From Echria macrotheca (lineage: Eukaryota > Ascomycota > Sordariomycetes > Sordariales > Schizotheciaceae): a stretch of 64,000 nucleotides of DNA. Made by a program: the position numbers and the translations under genes. The notes beneath the pieces were generated by a model. That model was not told the DNA's origin. It made no database searches and saw only the letters and a program-made list of their open reading frames with translations. Position 1 is the stretch's first letter. Every line of letters starts with the position of its first letter. Positions 11,521-24,437 of the stretch are shown one piece after another. The stretch spans positions 620,001 to 684,000 of the forward strand of contig MU839832.1 of NCBI GenBank assembly GCA_030411725.1. The letters are read 5' to 3'.

Positions 11521-14500
11521 CTAAGCCTCCTCCATAATGCCGCCCTCACCGCCGCCCTCCTCGCGCCATTCCCGGCTCTTCTCGGTGAGCTTCTTCACCC
11601 CGCTCACTCGGCCGGCCCAGAGACTCTCAATGGGCGTGCGGAAAGTGAAGGCGCGTTGTGAGCTAATGACGCCAATAGCCTGAAGAACAGCCTTGCGGCT
11701 GTCCCGACCAAATACCGCCGGGTGGCTGATCCACTCCAGGCTCGACTCGAGCTCCGCGTCAAGGGCCGCAACTGTGGCAGCGTCGATGCCGACAGCCGTA
11801 CCCATACCGCCGAGCCCGAGTCCATCGTTGGAACGAGTCCGAGGTAGTGATGGCGTTGGGAAACCGTTCAGCGACGGTACCGTTGCCGATGTTGGCGACG
11901 GTGTGTTTTTCCTATCTGGGGTCCCGGAAGTCGTCGGCGAATGGTCGTTGGCCGGGTGAGGCGTCGACGGCTGGGATTTCCCAGCCGGAAGTGGTGGGAC
12001 CGGAGGTAGGCCACCTTTCCCAAGGCCTTTCAGGATCGATCTCGTCTCGTTAAGAAGAGTATGCGCCCGATCATGCTGGCCTCTGCTAACCAGTGTCAAC
12101 GCGCGAGTCAGCATGTCAGACGTCAACAACTCCATCCTCCGCTGCACAATATGAGGATGTGGCGGGATTGGCGGCGAGCCGTTCCACGACTTCTTGGAGT
12201 TCGAAGCCGGCAGCATCGTGATCGCCAACAGGGATGGGCGTGTGTGTTGCGACGTCCCGTCTCGGAGGATGTCGCCCCACATCAGATCCGCCTGGATGAG
12301 CGGCACCTCCTCGACCGAGACGGCTCTTTGTTCGTCCTGATCCATCGGTCCGCCCAGAGCCTCGAGGCCCGACACGATGTTATCCCAAGGATCTTGCGGT
12401 AGCTGCTCCTGCGAAGCGTTGTCGGGCATGATAACAAGCTGCACGAGTATGTCTCGCTTGTCGCCGAAGCGGAGGTCACCGAGAGCGGCCTCGGCGTCGC
12501 GGCCTGTTGCGCGCTTCGTAATCTGGAGGGCACCGCTGATCTTGTGGAACTTTGCGGGCGAGCCCTCGGGGAGCTTGAGTTTGAGCTTTACGTTTTGGTG
12601 CGACAGCGTCTGCATGGCACCCAGGCACCCAGCTACGCACTCCCGGAGCATCATCCAGTCCTTGACATATGTATACGAGGCCTTTGTCCTGGTTGACAGC
12701 TCGATCATCGTGTCGGGCTTGTGCGTCATACCCAGACCAAACGAGTGGATGGTGATCTTGGCAGCCTCGGCGCGCGAGACAACGAAGTCGACACTATCGG
12801 CATCCGAAGTCGACGCGTCGCTAATCAGCATAATGGTGGCGATAGGGTTGTTGTACTTGCGCCCCATGAGCAAATCCATGGCCACATTGGCACCCTCGAC
12901 GACATCAGCCCGGTGGCTCTTCTGGCCAACGGGCTTGATCGAGTTCAGGATGTTGCTCCATCCTGGCCAGGCTTTCGTGGTCATGCCAACAACAGGTACG
13001 CCGCCGGTGGACGATCCAAAGGTGACCAGGCCCATCCGGTCCCGCTCGCCGAGGGCCGAAACCATAAAACGAAGCGCGTCCCGGACGAGGTTGATCTTGA
13101 CTCCTTGCATAGACGCAGAGATAGGTACCACCACGACAACATCGACGGGAACGTGGACCGACTGCATGAGGGGGCTCCGCGCGAAGTTTGTGTACTCTGT
13201 TGGCGCGGTCGTGGCCGACTTGGCACCGCCCCATGATGAGGCAAGCGACGACACGCGCTGTGGTCGGCTGCTAGAGTGTGGTGTCCTTTGCCAGTCGTCC
13301 TCGTCTGTCTCTGAGAATTCGCCACGGTCATAATCAGGGCTCCGCACGGGCGACGTCTCCACCGCATTGAGGTCCAGGAGAGCTTGGTGCCATAGCTTCA
13401 GCTGGTTGCGGTTTTCGAACCGGAGGTGGAACTGTGGCAATTCCGCGACAGACAAGCTCAGAGTCAGGATGTTCTCGTCGATGGTACCGGTCTCCGACAC
13501 CTCGTTGAGATGCTTCTTGATCAGAATCGATCCCTTCAACGTGCAGCGCGTCGTCTTTCGCGGCACCGCGTCATCATCCCACTGCGATGGTGGTTGCTGC
13601 GAGCTCTTCTTCTCCTTGACGCAGATGAGCATCTCGGCAAATAGGAAGCATTCCAGCTCCTGCCATGACACCTTGTCTTTGCCGACGCGAAGGGTTCCGT
13701 ACAACCGGAGTTTCCCAAACCTAGCAATTCGTGTGTCAGCTCAAGCATTCTTCCGAAATTGAACGAAACCAGGCGCGTGGGGCGAAAACCACTTACCGGC
13801 TGAAATCCAACCCATGCCAATTCTCAACCCGGGCACGCAGGTTCTCCGTCATCTCGGCTAGCACTTCAGAGGATTCGTACGGGTAGAAACGCGGCGCGCT
13901 ACGAGCGGGTGAGCCTGATCGTGCGAATCCCTCGTCGGCTCTTCCCGGCGGCGGAGGCATCGTCGGCGGCGGCGCCGACTGCAAATCTTCGGGATCCGGC
14001 CTCCACTTGTTATCGGGCACCTCAACCGTCACTAAACAGGTGAGAGTCTGCTGCTGCCGTGATCGGTTGATCGTGGGGAATTCCGAACGAACGGTCACGG
14101 TCGGTGCCGGAATCGGATTGCGTGTAACCGTTCGCGGGCTTGCCAGCGACGTCTCCATGGCTTGCACATCGTAGTCGTGTCGGCGAGCCGGCCCGCTCTG
14201 CGTCGTCTCGGGATAACCCCCCGAAGAGGCCACACCGGTGGCTTCGCTATCGCTTCGCGCGTGTCGGGAGACCGAGTTGGGCGTATATCGATGGTCGGAT
14301 GAATGACCTTCACGGCTGTCGCGTGTGTCGCGAGTATCACGAGTGTCCCGGCTGTCTCGCAGGCCGCTTCTCGGCACATTGTTGGGGCCCAGTGAGGCCT
14401 GACCAGGTCGGGCGTTGGACCCCCGGCTCGGAGGGCGTCCACCCGGCTCGTCCCATGGTTGTGTGGGAGTTGGCGTCCCTTGAGACCGCGAATCGGTCAC

Positions 14501-15291
14501 CGAAACGGCGCGTACCATATTACTTATTTTTTCTGGTCCTCGTGTGTCAGTAATGTCCTCTGCCCACACAAAAGAAGGGACCAGTTCTTTACCAATATCA
14601 AGCACGTTGCCGCCCCGGCTGGTATCGAGGTGGAGCGGGGCATTGCAGGTCGGGCAGTACTGTGACTCGAACTCGCGGATGAACTCGTAGAAACAGGCCT
14701 CGTGCGACACGTGTGAGCAGGAGAACTGCAGAATCCTCTCGCCTCGGAGGGTATGTTCTAATGGCTCTTCGCAGACGGCGCACTCGCTCCCAACAAAGGT
14801 GCGCTCCCGGCGCGAACGGCTCCTGTCGGTATTCATCTTGATGATGGCGGCTCTGCTGCTCTCCCGCGACTTGTTCGAGCTGACTGACGTCGTGGAACGG
14901 TGCGACGGGGCGCGAAGGGTTCCGGAAGCAATCGAGGAACCTGTGTGTTTTACAAATCAAAGAGTCAGCTTCTGCCACCGGCGGCGTGGCCCAGGTTTGC
15001 ATCCACCCAACAACACGCAATGGGGTTCACGCCGTTCAGGGTCCACCTACCCTTTTCTGGGTATCCCGATCCACCAGAGTTCCTCAAGGTGCTGGCAGAC
15101 GAGTAGTTCAGCCGCTCAAAGTCTGGCCTCCAAGCGGCGCCACCACCGGACCGCGATTTCGATGTGTCAGGTCCGATCAGGCCGAGATCCGCCAGGGCAG
15201 ATATCTGGTGTTCGCTCTGGTTCTTGTGCTTCTTCTCCTTATCCTTCTCTTGACCAAAACCGAGAGTTTTGCTGTGGGATCGATTAAACAT
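11521..15291 (-). CDS. RING-PH-VWA protein, Ste5/Far1-like scaffold candidate
   Basis: Predicted 1194-residue protein. Exons 15051-15291, 13797-14940 and 11521-13720, with introns of 110 and 76 nt. Domains in order: basic/Ser-rich N-terminus; RING-H2 at about 134-182 (ligands C134, C137, C155, H157, H160, C163, C176, C179); disordered region; PH-like domain at about 463-580 (YGTLRVGKDKVSWQELECFLF, ending in LKLWHQALLDLN); VWA domain at about 650-840; Pro/Ser-rich linker; C-terminal helical region. This is the same order as in yeast Ste5. The first MIDAS motif is degenerate (PISAS instead of DxSxS), so metal binding is probably lost. Upstream exon 1 was added because the splice joins in frame through EKG/SSIASGTL to the MNTDRS segment; a start at 14836 would drop 115 residues. 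A MAPK-scaffold role is inference. In annotation pipelines it would probably be called a VWA/RING domain protein. Confidence 0.88.
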
Positions 15292-18200
15292 GTGGATGTG
15301 GCTCTGTCCGCAGTGATGACGACGAGGGCTTGGATGAAATCGATGCGCAGGGCCACTGGGCTATTTCCAAAGGCTCGGCGGCGGTCTGTGTCTTCGGATC
15401 GTCCTTTAGCTTCTCCGGGGGATCCTCCTTGACGTCGGTCGGTACTATTGTAACAGGCTCCAAGGTGCTCAGAGTTCTGTGCCGTTGCCGGGGGCCAGAA
15501 GGGAGATGTTGCACAGGCTTTGGATCGACCCTGGGGGGGTGGGTTGTTTCAGACGTCGTATCAACAATGCAGGCACGGGTTCAACGGAAGCGGGCAGGGC
15601 ATGGCTGCGTCGAGAAAAAAGCAGGCAAAATTGAATAAATGCAGTAGCCCGGCCGCCAGCTCGTGCGATGCTGCCCCTGGAGTCAACGAACGATGTCTGC
15701 TGAAACCGCAGTGCGAGGCTGAATGGCCGCCGTCTTTTTCCAGAACTATCGTGAAGCCCCTGGGTGAATTCGTCGGTGTCGCAAGCCACGGGATCGACCG
15801 ATTGGAGGGCTGGAAAAATTTGACGGCGGAGGGCGTCGGTGTGCTGGTCACGTCCGAGAACTTCCTGGCAGACTCAATTGACTGTAGCCGGCTGTCGGTC
15901 GCAAGGCGGGAGGAATTCGTCGCTTCGGTTCCTTCTCGTCGAGGTCGAGTCTTCGAGACGGGGTGCTGCAGCGAAACAGAGGGCAGCGTGGTGTGAGTGG
16001 ACGGTTCAGAGCCGATTGCACGAGAAAGTCAAGTCGCTGCAGGGTCGACCAGCGGCAGCGAAGCCGTGCCTTCTTGTTGAATCCAGAAGCGCGGTACCGC
16101 GGCGGCAGGTCCAACGAGACAATTTTAGGTGCAGACAATATGACCAGAGGACGAGAATATTGGGCCGCAGCGAGGTTTTAATTAACGGCTCTAGCGATTG
16201 TCCAGTGGCAGCAACCTGGTGTTGGCGGCCCCGGTGCAGCATCGCGTGAGCTGGGGGGGAAAACCGCGAGAGAGGGGACCCCAGAGACACGGGAGAGAAT
16301 GGGTGGCTTGAGAGTGGTCCACCTGTCGCCTGGGTCGCCCAGCGGGTGGCCAAGCAGGTGTGATGGACCAATCTGGCGAGCCCTGTCCCTGCACCCTGCT
16401 TCGTTGCTTTGCAGTGGAGTCGACCGGGTCAAGAGCTCTCGCACTAACAGAAAGCCTGCAGGGGACCGACATCCTTCCCCCGCCGGCCAGGTCATTGGAC
16501 CGTCGCAGACGAACTGCTCGTTGTTGAAGAACAAGACGCAACCGCGGGCCAGGCACTCTCAGGGGCCGTTGGGACAGGACAGCCTCGTCGTCGCCATGCC
16601 CTTCCCCGACCCCCCGCCATTTGAAGGGATCCATCCGTTGGGACAAAAAAGCAACACTCGGCAACATGGCCTGCGGAGAAAGCTTTGCAATTGCAGTCCC
16701 GTCCCTGTGCTTCGACGCTGGCATCGCTGGATTATGCCGCTTGTGTACCACACGTCCCGAGTTCTGACCCTCCCAAGGCTGGCCATTGCAGCCGCTGATT
16801 GGCCTGTCCTCCCGCTTCCATGGATGACTTGCGAAGGCAGAACGTCCGTGCCTCTGGCGTTGCCACACAACCATTGGTGAGAGCTCGAATCCCTTCCTCT
16901 ACCTACAGCCAGTTCTGCAGAGCTTGTACTGCACGCGATTCGATGCGTTCAAGCCGCCCGCCGTCGAGGGAGGGAGACACGGCAAATCGAAGTTCACTCG
17001 GTCAGGCGTTTATCGCCGTCTGGACCACAGCACCCATCATATCATGCTGAGGGAGGGGAGAGCACCACTGCAGCTCTCCGGGCTGCGTGCTGTTGTTAGT
17101 GGTGTCAAGGTGACGTACCGGAAGCGAGCTGCCATCCACCATCCAGCTCTCCAAGTTCGCCATCCACGGGGAACCATGCTGTGGGTACACAACTACGTAT
17201 ATCACGTATATCTCCGCTTGGTGAGTGGAGGCATTCCATTCACCCTTTGCAACTGACGTCCGAACATCCAGCAGATCGGGTTTTGGCTCGTTCGGTTATT
17301 TGGGAACCGTCGATCTTATATCAACGTTTAAGCACGTGGCATTATGATGGACAGCCAAATCAGGATCGCTAGGGCCAACTGTGTACATGCATGTCACATG
17401 TTGTCCCTCGTGATAGCAGCATAATATTGTCGCTCCGGGCTCCGGGAAGGCATAACAGTAAGGTTTGTCGTCGGAGTAACATCGCAAACCCTTGACACTC
17501 GGTAATGGCGACTCACGGCCCGTCGGGGATAAAGCTGTCAAGAGTGGAGGTAGCACGAACGGATGGGCCCGCCATCGGCTTGTATCCAAATCCAAATGTT
17601 TGCGTTCAACCTCAAAGTTTGTTCGTGTTCGATGCCTTTATTATGGCATATTATGCCTACTGCAAGGACAGTTAGCGCGATATCGACAGAAACTGGGCTT
17701 GCCTGGCGACTGTGGACCGGCTACACAAAAGAATGATCGGATGCTGTCAAGATGTCAGGCCAGCAAGAAGGGACTCTGATCCCGTCTACATGTACCGGAA
17801 CAGCATCGCGGACTGGTCCGCGGCCAACGGTACGGGTGGTATGGTGACGACATGAAAAACCAACATCTCTCGACGCTCAGTCCCTGCACGGTCCGTGCGC
17901 CAGGCGAATCAACGTCGGCCAGCCTTCCTTGATCCATCAACCTGCCGATCTTGGAAGGCATGACAATGACAGCCCACCACGGCTGATTTGGAGGCGGAAG
18001 CATGACGTTCAGCAGGCCATGGAGAGACGTCGCGATAACTACACTACCCACGGCGATCCTCCGCTGTTGGCTCGCCCACTTTTTCATTCAGTGCCGCCGT
18101 CTGCACGGCAACGCAATGCGTTTCTCGGAGGTGCTGCACCAAAAAGGGGGTGTGGCTGGCGATGCAAGACGGACTTCGGCATGCATGGAAGCCTCCATGG

Positions 18201-21200
18201 AAGAACAAAAGTTACGGGAACAGTGGATCTCTCCTGAGCAGGCCGGCGCGGCCAGGCCCGGAATCGATGCCGGCGAGGACGTTTTTCATCAGTGATCAGT
18301 TTCTCCTTTGAGCGGAAACAGCACACCCACCTGTGAAACTCGTCAACCAAGCCGAAATATCCAATCCGCGACTGACTTGGCCCTCGCCCCTTCGTCAGAT
18401 GAGAAGCCACGCGAAGGTCATCTGAGGGCAGTCGGCGTGTTGCGAGCCATCAACGCCACCGAGATGCATCCATGCATTGACGAGGGCAAGCGGGGTCCTC
18501 TTCTCGTGGGGGTAGAGATAGCTCTGGATCGTTATGCCAAGTCTGGCGTGGTCAACTTCAACGTCGAGGACAGTAATGAGCTGGTCTGTGTAGTGTACGA
18601 CCTGAATTCCTGGATTGGGAAGCGAAGTGCTGTGCACAAGGACTGGTACACTACACTACCTACCTGCCTCGCCTGCCCTTCTTCTCGGTCCTTCTCTGAG
18701 CTGAGTGAGGACGGCGCGCCCCTTGAACACAGGTTGACAGGATCAGAGTGCAGTTTCTGGGGCTCACTCTCCTTGTCCTGGTCTCGTCAATACCAGTTGG
18801 AAAAGAAGTGCAGAATCTGATACTGTCACATCAGTTTTTACTTTCCGATCCCGCGATCGTCACTTGTTCCTCCCGTTGAACAGGGAGGTGACGCCCAGGG
18901 GCCCAGTCTAGCGGGTCGAGCTAACGTTTTGTTTCAGGGGCTCACATTTGCTTTCTTTTGCGGGTTTCGAAGAAACACACCCGTCCTCTCGGGGCTCTCC
19001 CGCAAGAACTTGATTTGAGCCAATCGCAGTCGTCGGTACGGAATATCTACTCCGTAGACGTTCATCAAGACCGCCGGCTGTTTTATACACGACAGTGTAC
19101 ATCTCATGTTCTCCGTCGCCGGGGGTGCAGCACGGGGAGTGGTCTTTCTTGCCAAATCGACTAGGTATTTGCGCCCCAAGTTTGAATCCTACTCTGATTG
19201 TTAGATTGCGCAAATAGCGCCATCAACTATCGAACACATCAACTTTCTGGTCGAGCTTTCCCCACGGAAATGAAACGAGGAAAAGGAAGATTCTGCAGAC
19301 TGCAGGTTTGCTTCTGCCATTGCGCCTTCGCTCGACAAACCCGCGACTCCCCAGGTTTGCTTTTTCCAGGAGTTATCACGGCGCCAAGGACCCTTGCCCC
19401 GTCGATCAGGCGGATAGGCTGCTAAGCTTTCCGTGAGCAGTGGCTCGGGAGTGGGCTGGTGGGTTTGTCCACACCCCAGAACCGCAGGTTGAGATCGTCC
19501 TCGTTTTGAGGCTCTTGCGGCTCAATCGGGTTCCAGGGGAACCTACCAATGGAGGTCGAGATCGCCGTTAGACATGAACACCGGTCCCCAAGGCTGGAAT
19601 CACATCGACGGCCGTGCAATCTTCCGAAGAGGCTCGTAGCAACTCACAACACGTCGAGTCAGGCTAGCCCTAGCATCTTGTTTCGCGCAGGCGTGGAAAA
19701 GAGCAGCCGAGACTAGTGGAAATGACACGCCATAACCCTTTTCACTGCGACGCTGGAAGCGCGCGTTGTTACAGTCTTCGAGTGGAGGGACCCGTTCACG
19801 AAGAGCACCCCCAGCAGAAGATCCTCTCGACCCCGCGATCCATTGCGCCGTGTTCCTGTTCGCAGCCTAGAGCCCCAGGTAATCAAGTCAACACTCGCTT
19901 CAAGGCGGGTTCCATCGACAGCGGGACATCTCTGTGATGATGTCCCGGCATCGCCAAGGTCTGTATTCAAGCAGAAGTTACGGTACGAAGCACAGGACTG
20001 ACATGACATGCCTTGATTCTAGGCGAGTGTCACCCCAGCCCAAGTCACCAATGCCGGTGCTACGAAAGGGACTGCGAGTGCCTTTTCGATATCTGAACTG
20101 TTTCCTTTCATCTTGCTTGGAGGACGCCGAGCCACAGCCGCGTTGCCGTCGCCGAGATTCCCGCCGTGGCTGTATGGCACTAACACGGACGTACCTCTGA
20201 GGATTTTGATGTCGCATCCTCCATCAAGATAGGCGGTCAGTTGTTGTCGCTTGCTCGTTCTGCATCCAAGTCTCCACTTCGCTCGTGGCCGTTGGGATAG
20301 CCGCGGAGCTAGACGATACAAACGGCTTAGCGGACAGACGGCGATTCGGGCAGACTGGAGGCCCTCGTGGCATTGGCGATGTCGACGAGCGACAAGCGAG
20401 CTCCGTTCCCCACGAAGCGGAAGTTCGCTGTGGACCAGCCTGTGCTAATGGCGACAACCGTGCGCAGACTCTGGCCGTGTTTAGCTTTCTTGACCTCTCC
20501 ACATCTCATTCCCCTCACCACTTTGACTTCTTGACTTCTCAAAGCGGCACTACAAAGTCCCAAACACGACTGCCGCGGGCATCCGACGGGCAAAGCCACC
20601 GAGAGGCTTTGCAGCTGCTTCTCGTCCACCGCCAGTCGCCGGCCGGCGCTTGGTTGGCATTTTGGTAGGTGTCTGTGTGGCTGCGTCTGGATGTTCGTGC
20701 GTTGCATGACGAGACGATATCACATCGGTGAGGAAGACAGCCGGCAGACCGCGCTCGAAGAGAAGGGTCCATCGCCGTGCCCCACGATCGGTCGGTACGT
20801 GGCCCGCTCTGCATGTCACGCTCGAGGCCATATCAATATTTTCCTCGAATGCAACGCAACGGACTGGGTCAATCAAGGGTCTGCAGCCGGATCTCAAGGG
20901 TTCCTTCATTCGGCCGCATCTCTGTTGGCCGTCTCCGGGTCCAGGAAAGGTTGCGAGAGAACAGTCCCAGGCTTGATGAGATGGCAGCTCCTCTCCCAGG
21001 ATGTCCCTCGTTGTCTTCTGCCCCAGTGGGGAATCCAGGAACGCGCCTTGGTATCCGGACGACTCTAACAAAATAACGATAATTTTACCCATCAACGAGG
21101 TCCCGCCGAGAGGCACCGACTATCCGAATCCGACGTCGACTAGCTGCCTCTTTGACCTCGGAAGCCCAGAGCCCACTAAGCCCTGCCCGGCCTGACGCAG

Positions 21201-23253
21201 ATCCAAACGCCGAGAACTCCAGAGGAGGTTCGAGCCCTACGAAAGAAGAAAGCAGAAAATCCGGATGCCGATCGATGCAGGTCATTTCTGTTCTCTTTTT
21301 GTTTCGTCCGTACCATCTAGAAGGATTCCAGACTCGGGCCGGGCCTGTGCGCTTCGGGGTCTGGTGTTGATGAGGTGCTGGGGCAGATCCCCCAATCCGC
21401 TGGAAACCCACGGACCCAAAGGGGGGACCAACTACCAACTGCGCCTTTGTTCCCGACTTCTCTTCGCCTACCCCTCGCTGCCTCTCCCCTTGCGGATGGT
21501 CCCGGATACTACATGGATGAGCTTCTTGGTGTTTTGGATATAGATCTTGGTATCGGGCTGCCGTCTTCTATCCGTATTCCTGGCCTTCCTGAGCTATCTT
21601 CTCGGTCGAGGATAAGCTAAGTGTGAAGATGCAAGCTCGGACATGCCCATCTCAGACATCACTGTCGAAGGGGCAGGGGGGCTCAGATCATGGAGTACGT
21701 CGGTGCGTTTGACTGGCTGGGTTTGTATCCATGTGGTCTATCCGCCTGCCCCGGTTTGCTGTTGCGGCTGCTGGTGACTGATGATGGCGATGGTCCTGCT
21801 GTCGTCGTCCGTGTACGATATATCGGGCCGTTCCAGATCCGTTGCAGATGGGCAGGTTTGGTAGGTGGTTTGCCGGGAATTAGAACTTCGTGATGCGTGA
21901 GATTACTCATGTCTCACTTGGTGGGGAAGGGGGGGTGATAGGAAGTGTGTTCTTGACTTCCAAGTTGGTGAGGTACCGGAGTTTGGTCTGATGAGTAGGT
22001 CTGGGCTGCGGCGGCGTGGCTGTGGGTTTATGGCGCAGGCCTCGTTCAGGTCGGGTTACCTGAGGAAACTTGGAAGTGAGCTGACTTTGGTAAGCTGCGT
22101 GCTTGAGCTCGTGGGATTTTGATCTTCGTTGTCACTCCAGACTAAGTGGTCTGAGGTTGCTTACTCGTTGGATATGGGTTGGCTGCCAGCGATGTTCAGG
22201 GAGAGGGAGGTTGTCATGGCCAGGCCTCAGGCCAGCCACGCAGCGATGACTCGCAGGCGGGTGTCTGCTCAGAAAAAGGGGTATGTCAGGTACACAGAAT
22301 GGACATGCCATGATATTGGTGTTATGGATGGACGGGAAACGATGGTAAAGGAAAAGAGTATCAGGCCAGGGGCGTGGAAAGTATCCGCCACACGACAACA
22401 GCTATGTGTGTAACCCGGTGATGCTGTAATACGGCACATCTAGGAGGTAATCACGATGACTGTCGGCTTTGTCCATGACTTTCATATATCCCATATGTGT
22501 TGAAAGTTGCGCAAACTCTCCATAACATATATCTCTGTTCCCAGGCGGACTCTAACGTCCCACCAGCCGGATATAGAGAAGTACGGAATGTCATGTTAGA
22601 GCCCGTCTCCAAAGACCAATGAAGAAAATGAAGAAAACATGGAAACGAGGACCCGAAAAGGGAAAAAGATAAATACAAGGACTCGACCATAGGAGAGTCA
22701 GCTAAAAATAAAACTCAGCTGTCTATCACTAGATACTGTGGTCATGATTATCGAGGCCACCTCCTCAGATGAAAGACGCCCTAAAGCCATCTCTCGAGCT
22801 CTTCGATTATCACAGGGGGGCATAACACATGCCAAATCTTGCCCATGCCGTGTCTTTGGGCATATCAACTCTTTCCAGATGTGAAGTTTAGCTTGATTTG
22901 AAGACGTAAAGAATTGCAGATACTGTATTGCATCGTTTGGAAAACTATGAAAACGAACATTATCTACTATGGAACGGTCTCGATGCCCTCAATTATGTCC
23001 CTAGATATTTTGGATTTACAGGCACACAACACCACAGAGTCAACTCTCTGAGGACGTGACTCACCGAAGGATGTCCAACTTGCTTCGCAAATGTGGAGAG
23101 TACTCGAGCTCCGCAGGTAGCGTTGTATCTGAACAATTTGACATTGCGTTTGCGTATATGTTTGTGACTGGGTACCTACCTAGGTAGATTGACGGTCAAG
23201 GGTACCCGAGATGTGTACAGTATTGCCAGTCGAGGGAAGGAGGTACAAAAAAA

Positions 23254-23500
23254 ATCACTGCAATTTTTACTCTGATGGAAGGGTTTATCGGAGGACGACC
23301 GCCCAATAAGCATGCTGCCTTCTCCGTACCCTCTCTCCATCCAGTGGTCAAAAAAAGGCGGTCAATAGATGCAGGGTGTCACCGGAAAACAAGGATTTTC
23401 GTCCGTATCACTGCAATTTTCACTCTGGCGGAGGAGTTGCAGAAGACCGCCAATGTGTCTGTCCAGTCACGTTGTCTTCTCCAAAGTACGGATACCTACC
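23254..23500. repeat. Diverged direct repeat, spacing 153 bp
   Basis: A segment starting ATCACTGCAATTTTTACTCT at 23254 recurs at 23407 as ATCACTGCAATTTTCACTCT. Further similarity follows in both copies (GGAGG, GACCGCC, CTTCTCC). The two copies look like an old local duplication. Confidence 0.5.
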
Positions 23501-23632
23501 CTCGATGAGCCACATACCGCTAAAAAGGCTGGCTTCTGTCTATCTACTTTAGGATATGAACGATATTTCTACAGCAACAGAGACTAGCCAGTCTCAACGA
23601 GAAGGACCGACCAACACTGACACTCTCACATT

Positions 23633-23790
23633 CAGCCCTACAATAGGTACCTTGAGGAAAAGATATCTCACCTCACCTCTCTACCTTTTCTCAACCAGTT
23701 ACGTACCACATCAGCCCTACAAACAGTCCAAGGATATCTCACCTCTCCTCACCTCACTTCTCTACCCCGTCTCATCCCCAACCGATTCCC
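23633..23790. repeat. Imperfect tandem duplication, period about 79 bp
   Basis: CAGCCCTACAA followed by a GATATCTCACCTC-rich tract occurs at about 23633 and again at about 23712, with the same order of subsequences. The content is C/T-rich and noncoding. Confidence 0.5.
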
Positions 23791-24437
23791 CAACAAACTC
23801 AAAAAGACCAATATTAAAGACCCCTTATCTGGAATAGAAGGGAGGGGATTCAACATACCCTCACCCGGCCATGCACAAGTACTATACCATATACCACCAA
23901 AAAGGGGGACGTATCCCCCCCCCTCTTCATGAAAAAAAAAATCGAAACCACCACAGCAGATTCTTCACAAAGACATATCCCGCGTATAGACAGGTCCAAG
24001 GTTACGGAGGTACGTAGGTCCACAAGAAAGCCAAATGATAGGAAGGCAAATTCTTCGAGCAACAGCTCAGGGATTCTAGTCTCCAGGTCTTGTAGTCCGT
24101 CCTGAACCCACAAACCATTTCATCACATGGACAGGGCTGAGAATGCATGAAACTCGTGAGACATGTCGTAAACATACGGAATACCTTACCTAGCATAGCA
24201 CTTGACAAAAATAGGACCCACAGAGCATGTCGTCACTTTCCAAGATCCAAGTTCTCACCAACAAGGACAATACAAAGCACATGCGCGACTCAATCACCAG
24301 AAACACACACAACATCTTTGCCAGCTGACTTGCACAACCATGGTATTCACAAGTGCAAGCTAGGGTATGCCTACAGACACAGAATCCGTTTTGTCTATGC
24401 TCATATATCCCTCAGGCTACTATTCCCTGCCCAATAC

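Larger units (their letters stand above)
15292..24437. other. 9.1-kb region without recognisable gene
   Basis: This is the longest stretch of the window without a supported protein. It lies upstream of the RING-PH-VWA gene and downstream of CCT8, both leftward. Base composition is ordinary (not strongly AT-rich), so it does not look like RIP-degraded repeat. The longest frames (227 residues at 16191-16874 minus, 193 at 16299-16880 plus, 188 at 20550-21116 minus, 170 at 18308-18820 plus) overlap each other or resemble no family I know. I see no transposase, reverse transcriptase, LTR pair, tRNA or rRNA. It could hold a long 5' leader, distal promoter elements or noncoding RNA. Confidence 0.5.

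Noticed and set aside
15292..24437. Transposon or RIP relic explanation
   Set aside because: No transposase, reverse transcriptase, terminal repeats or strong AT/TpA enrichment could be seen by eye.
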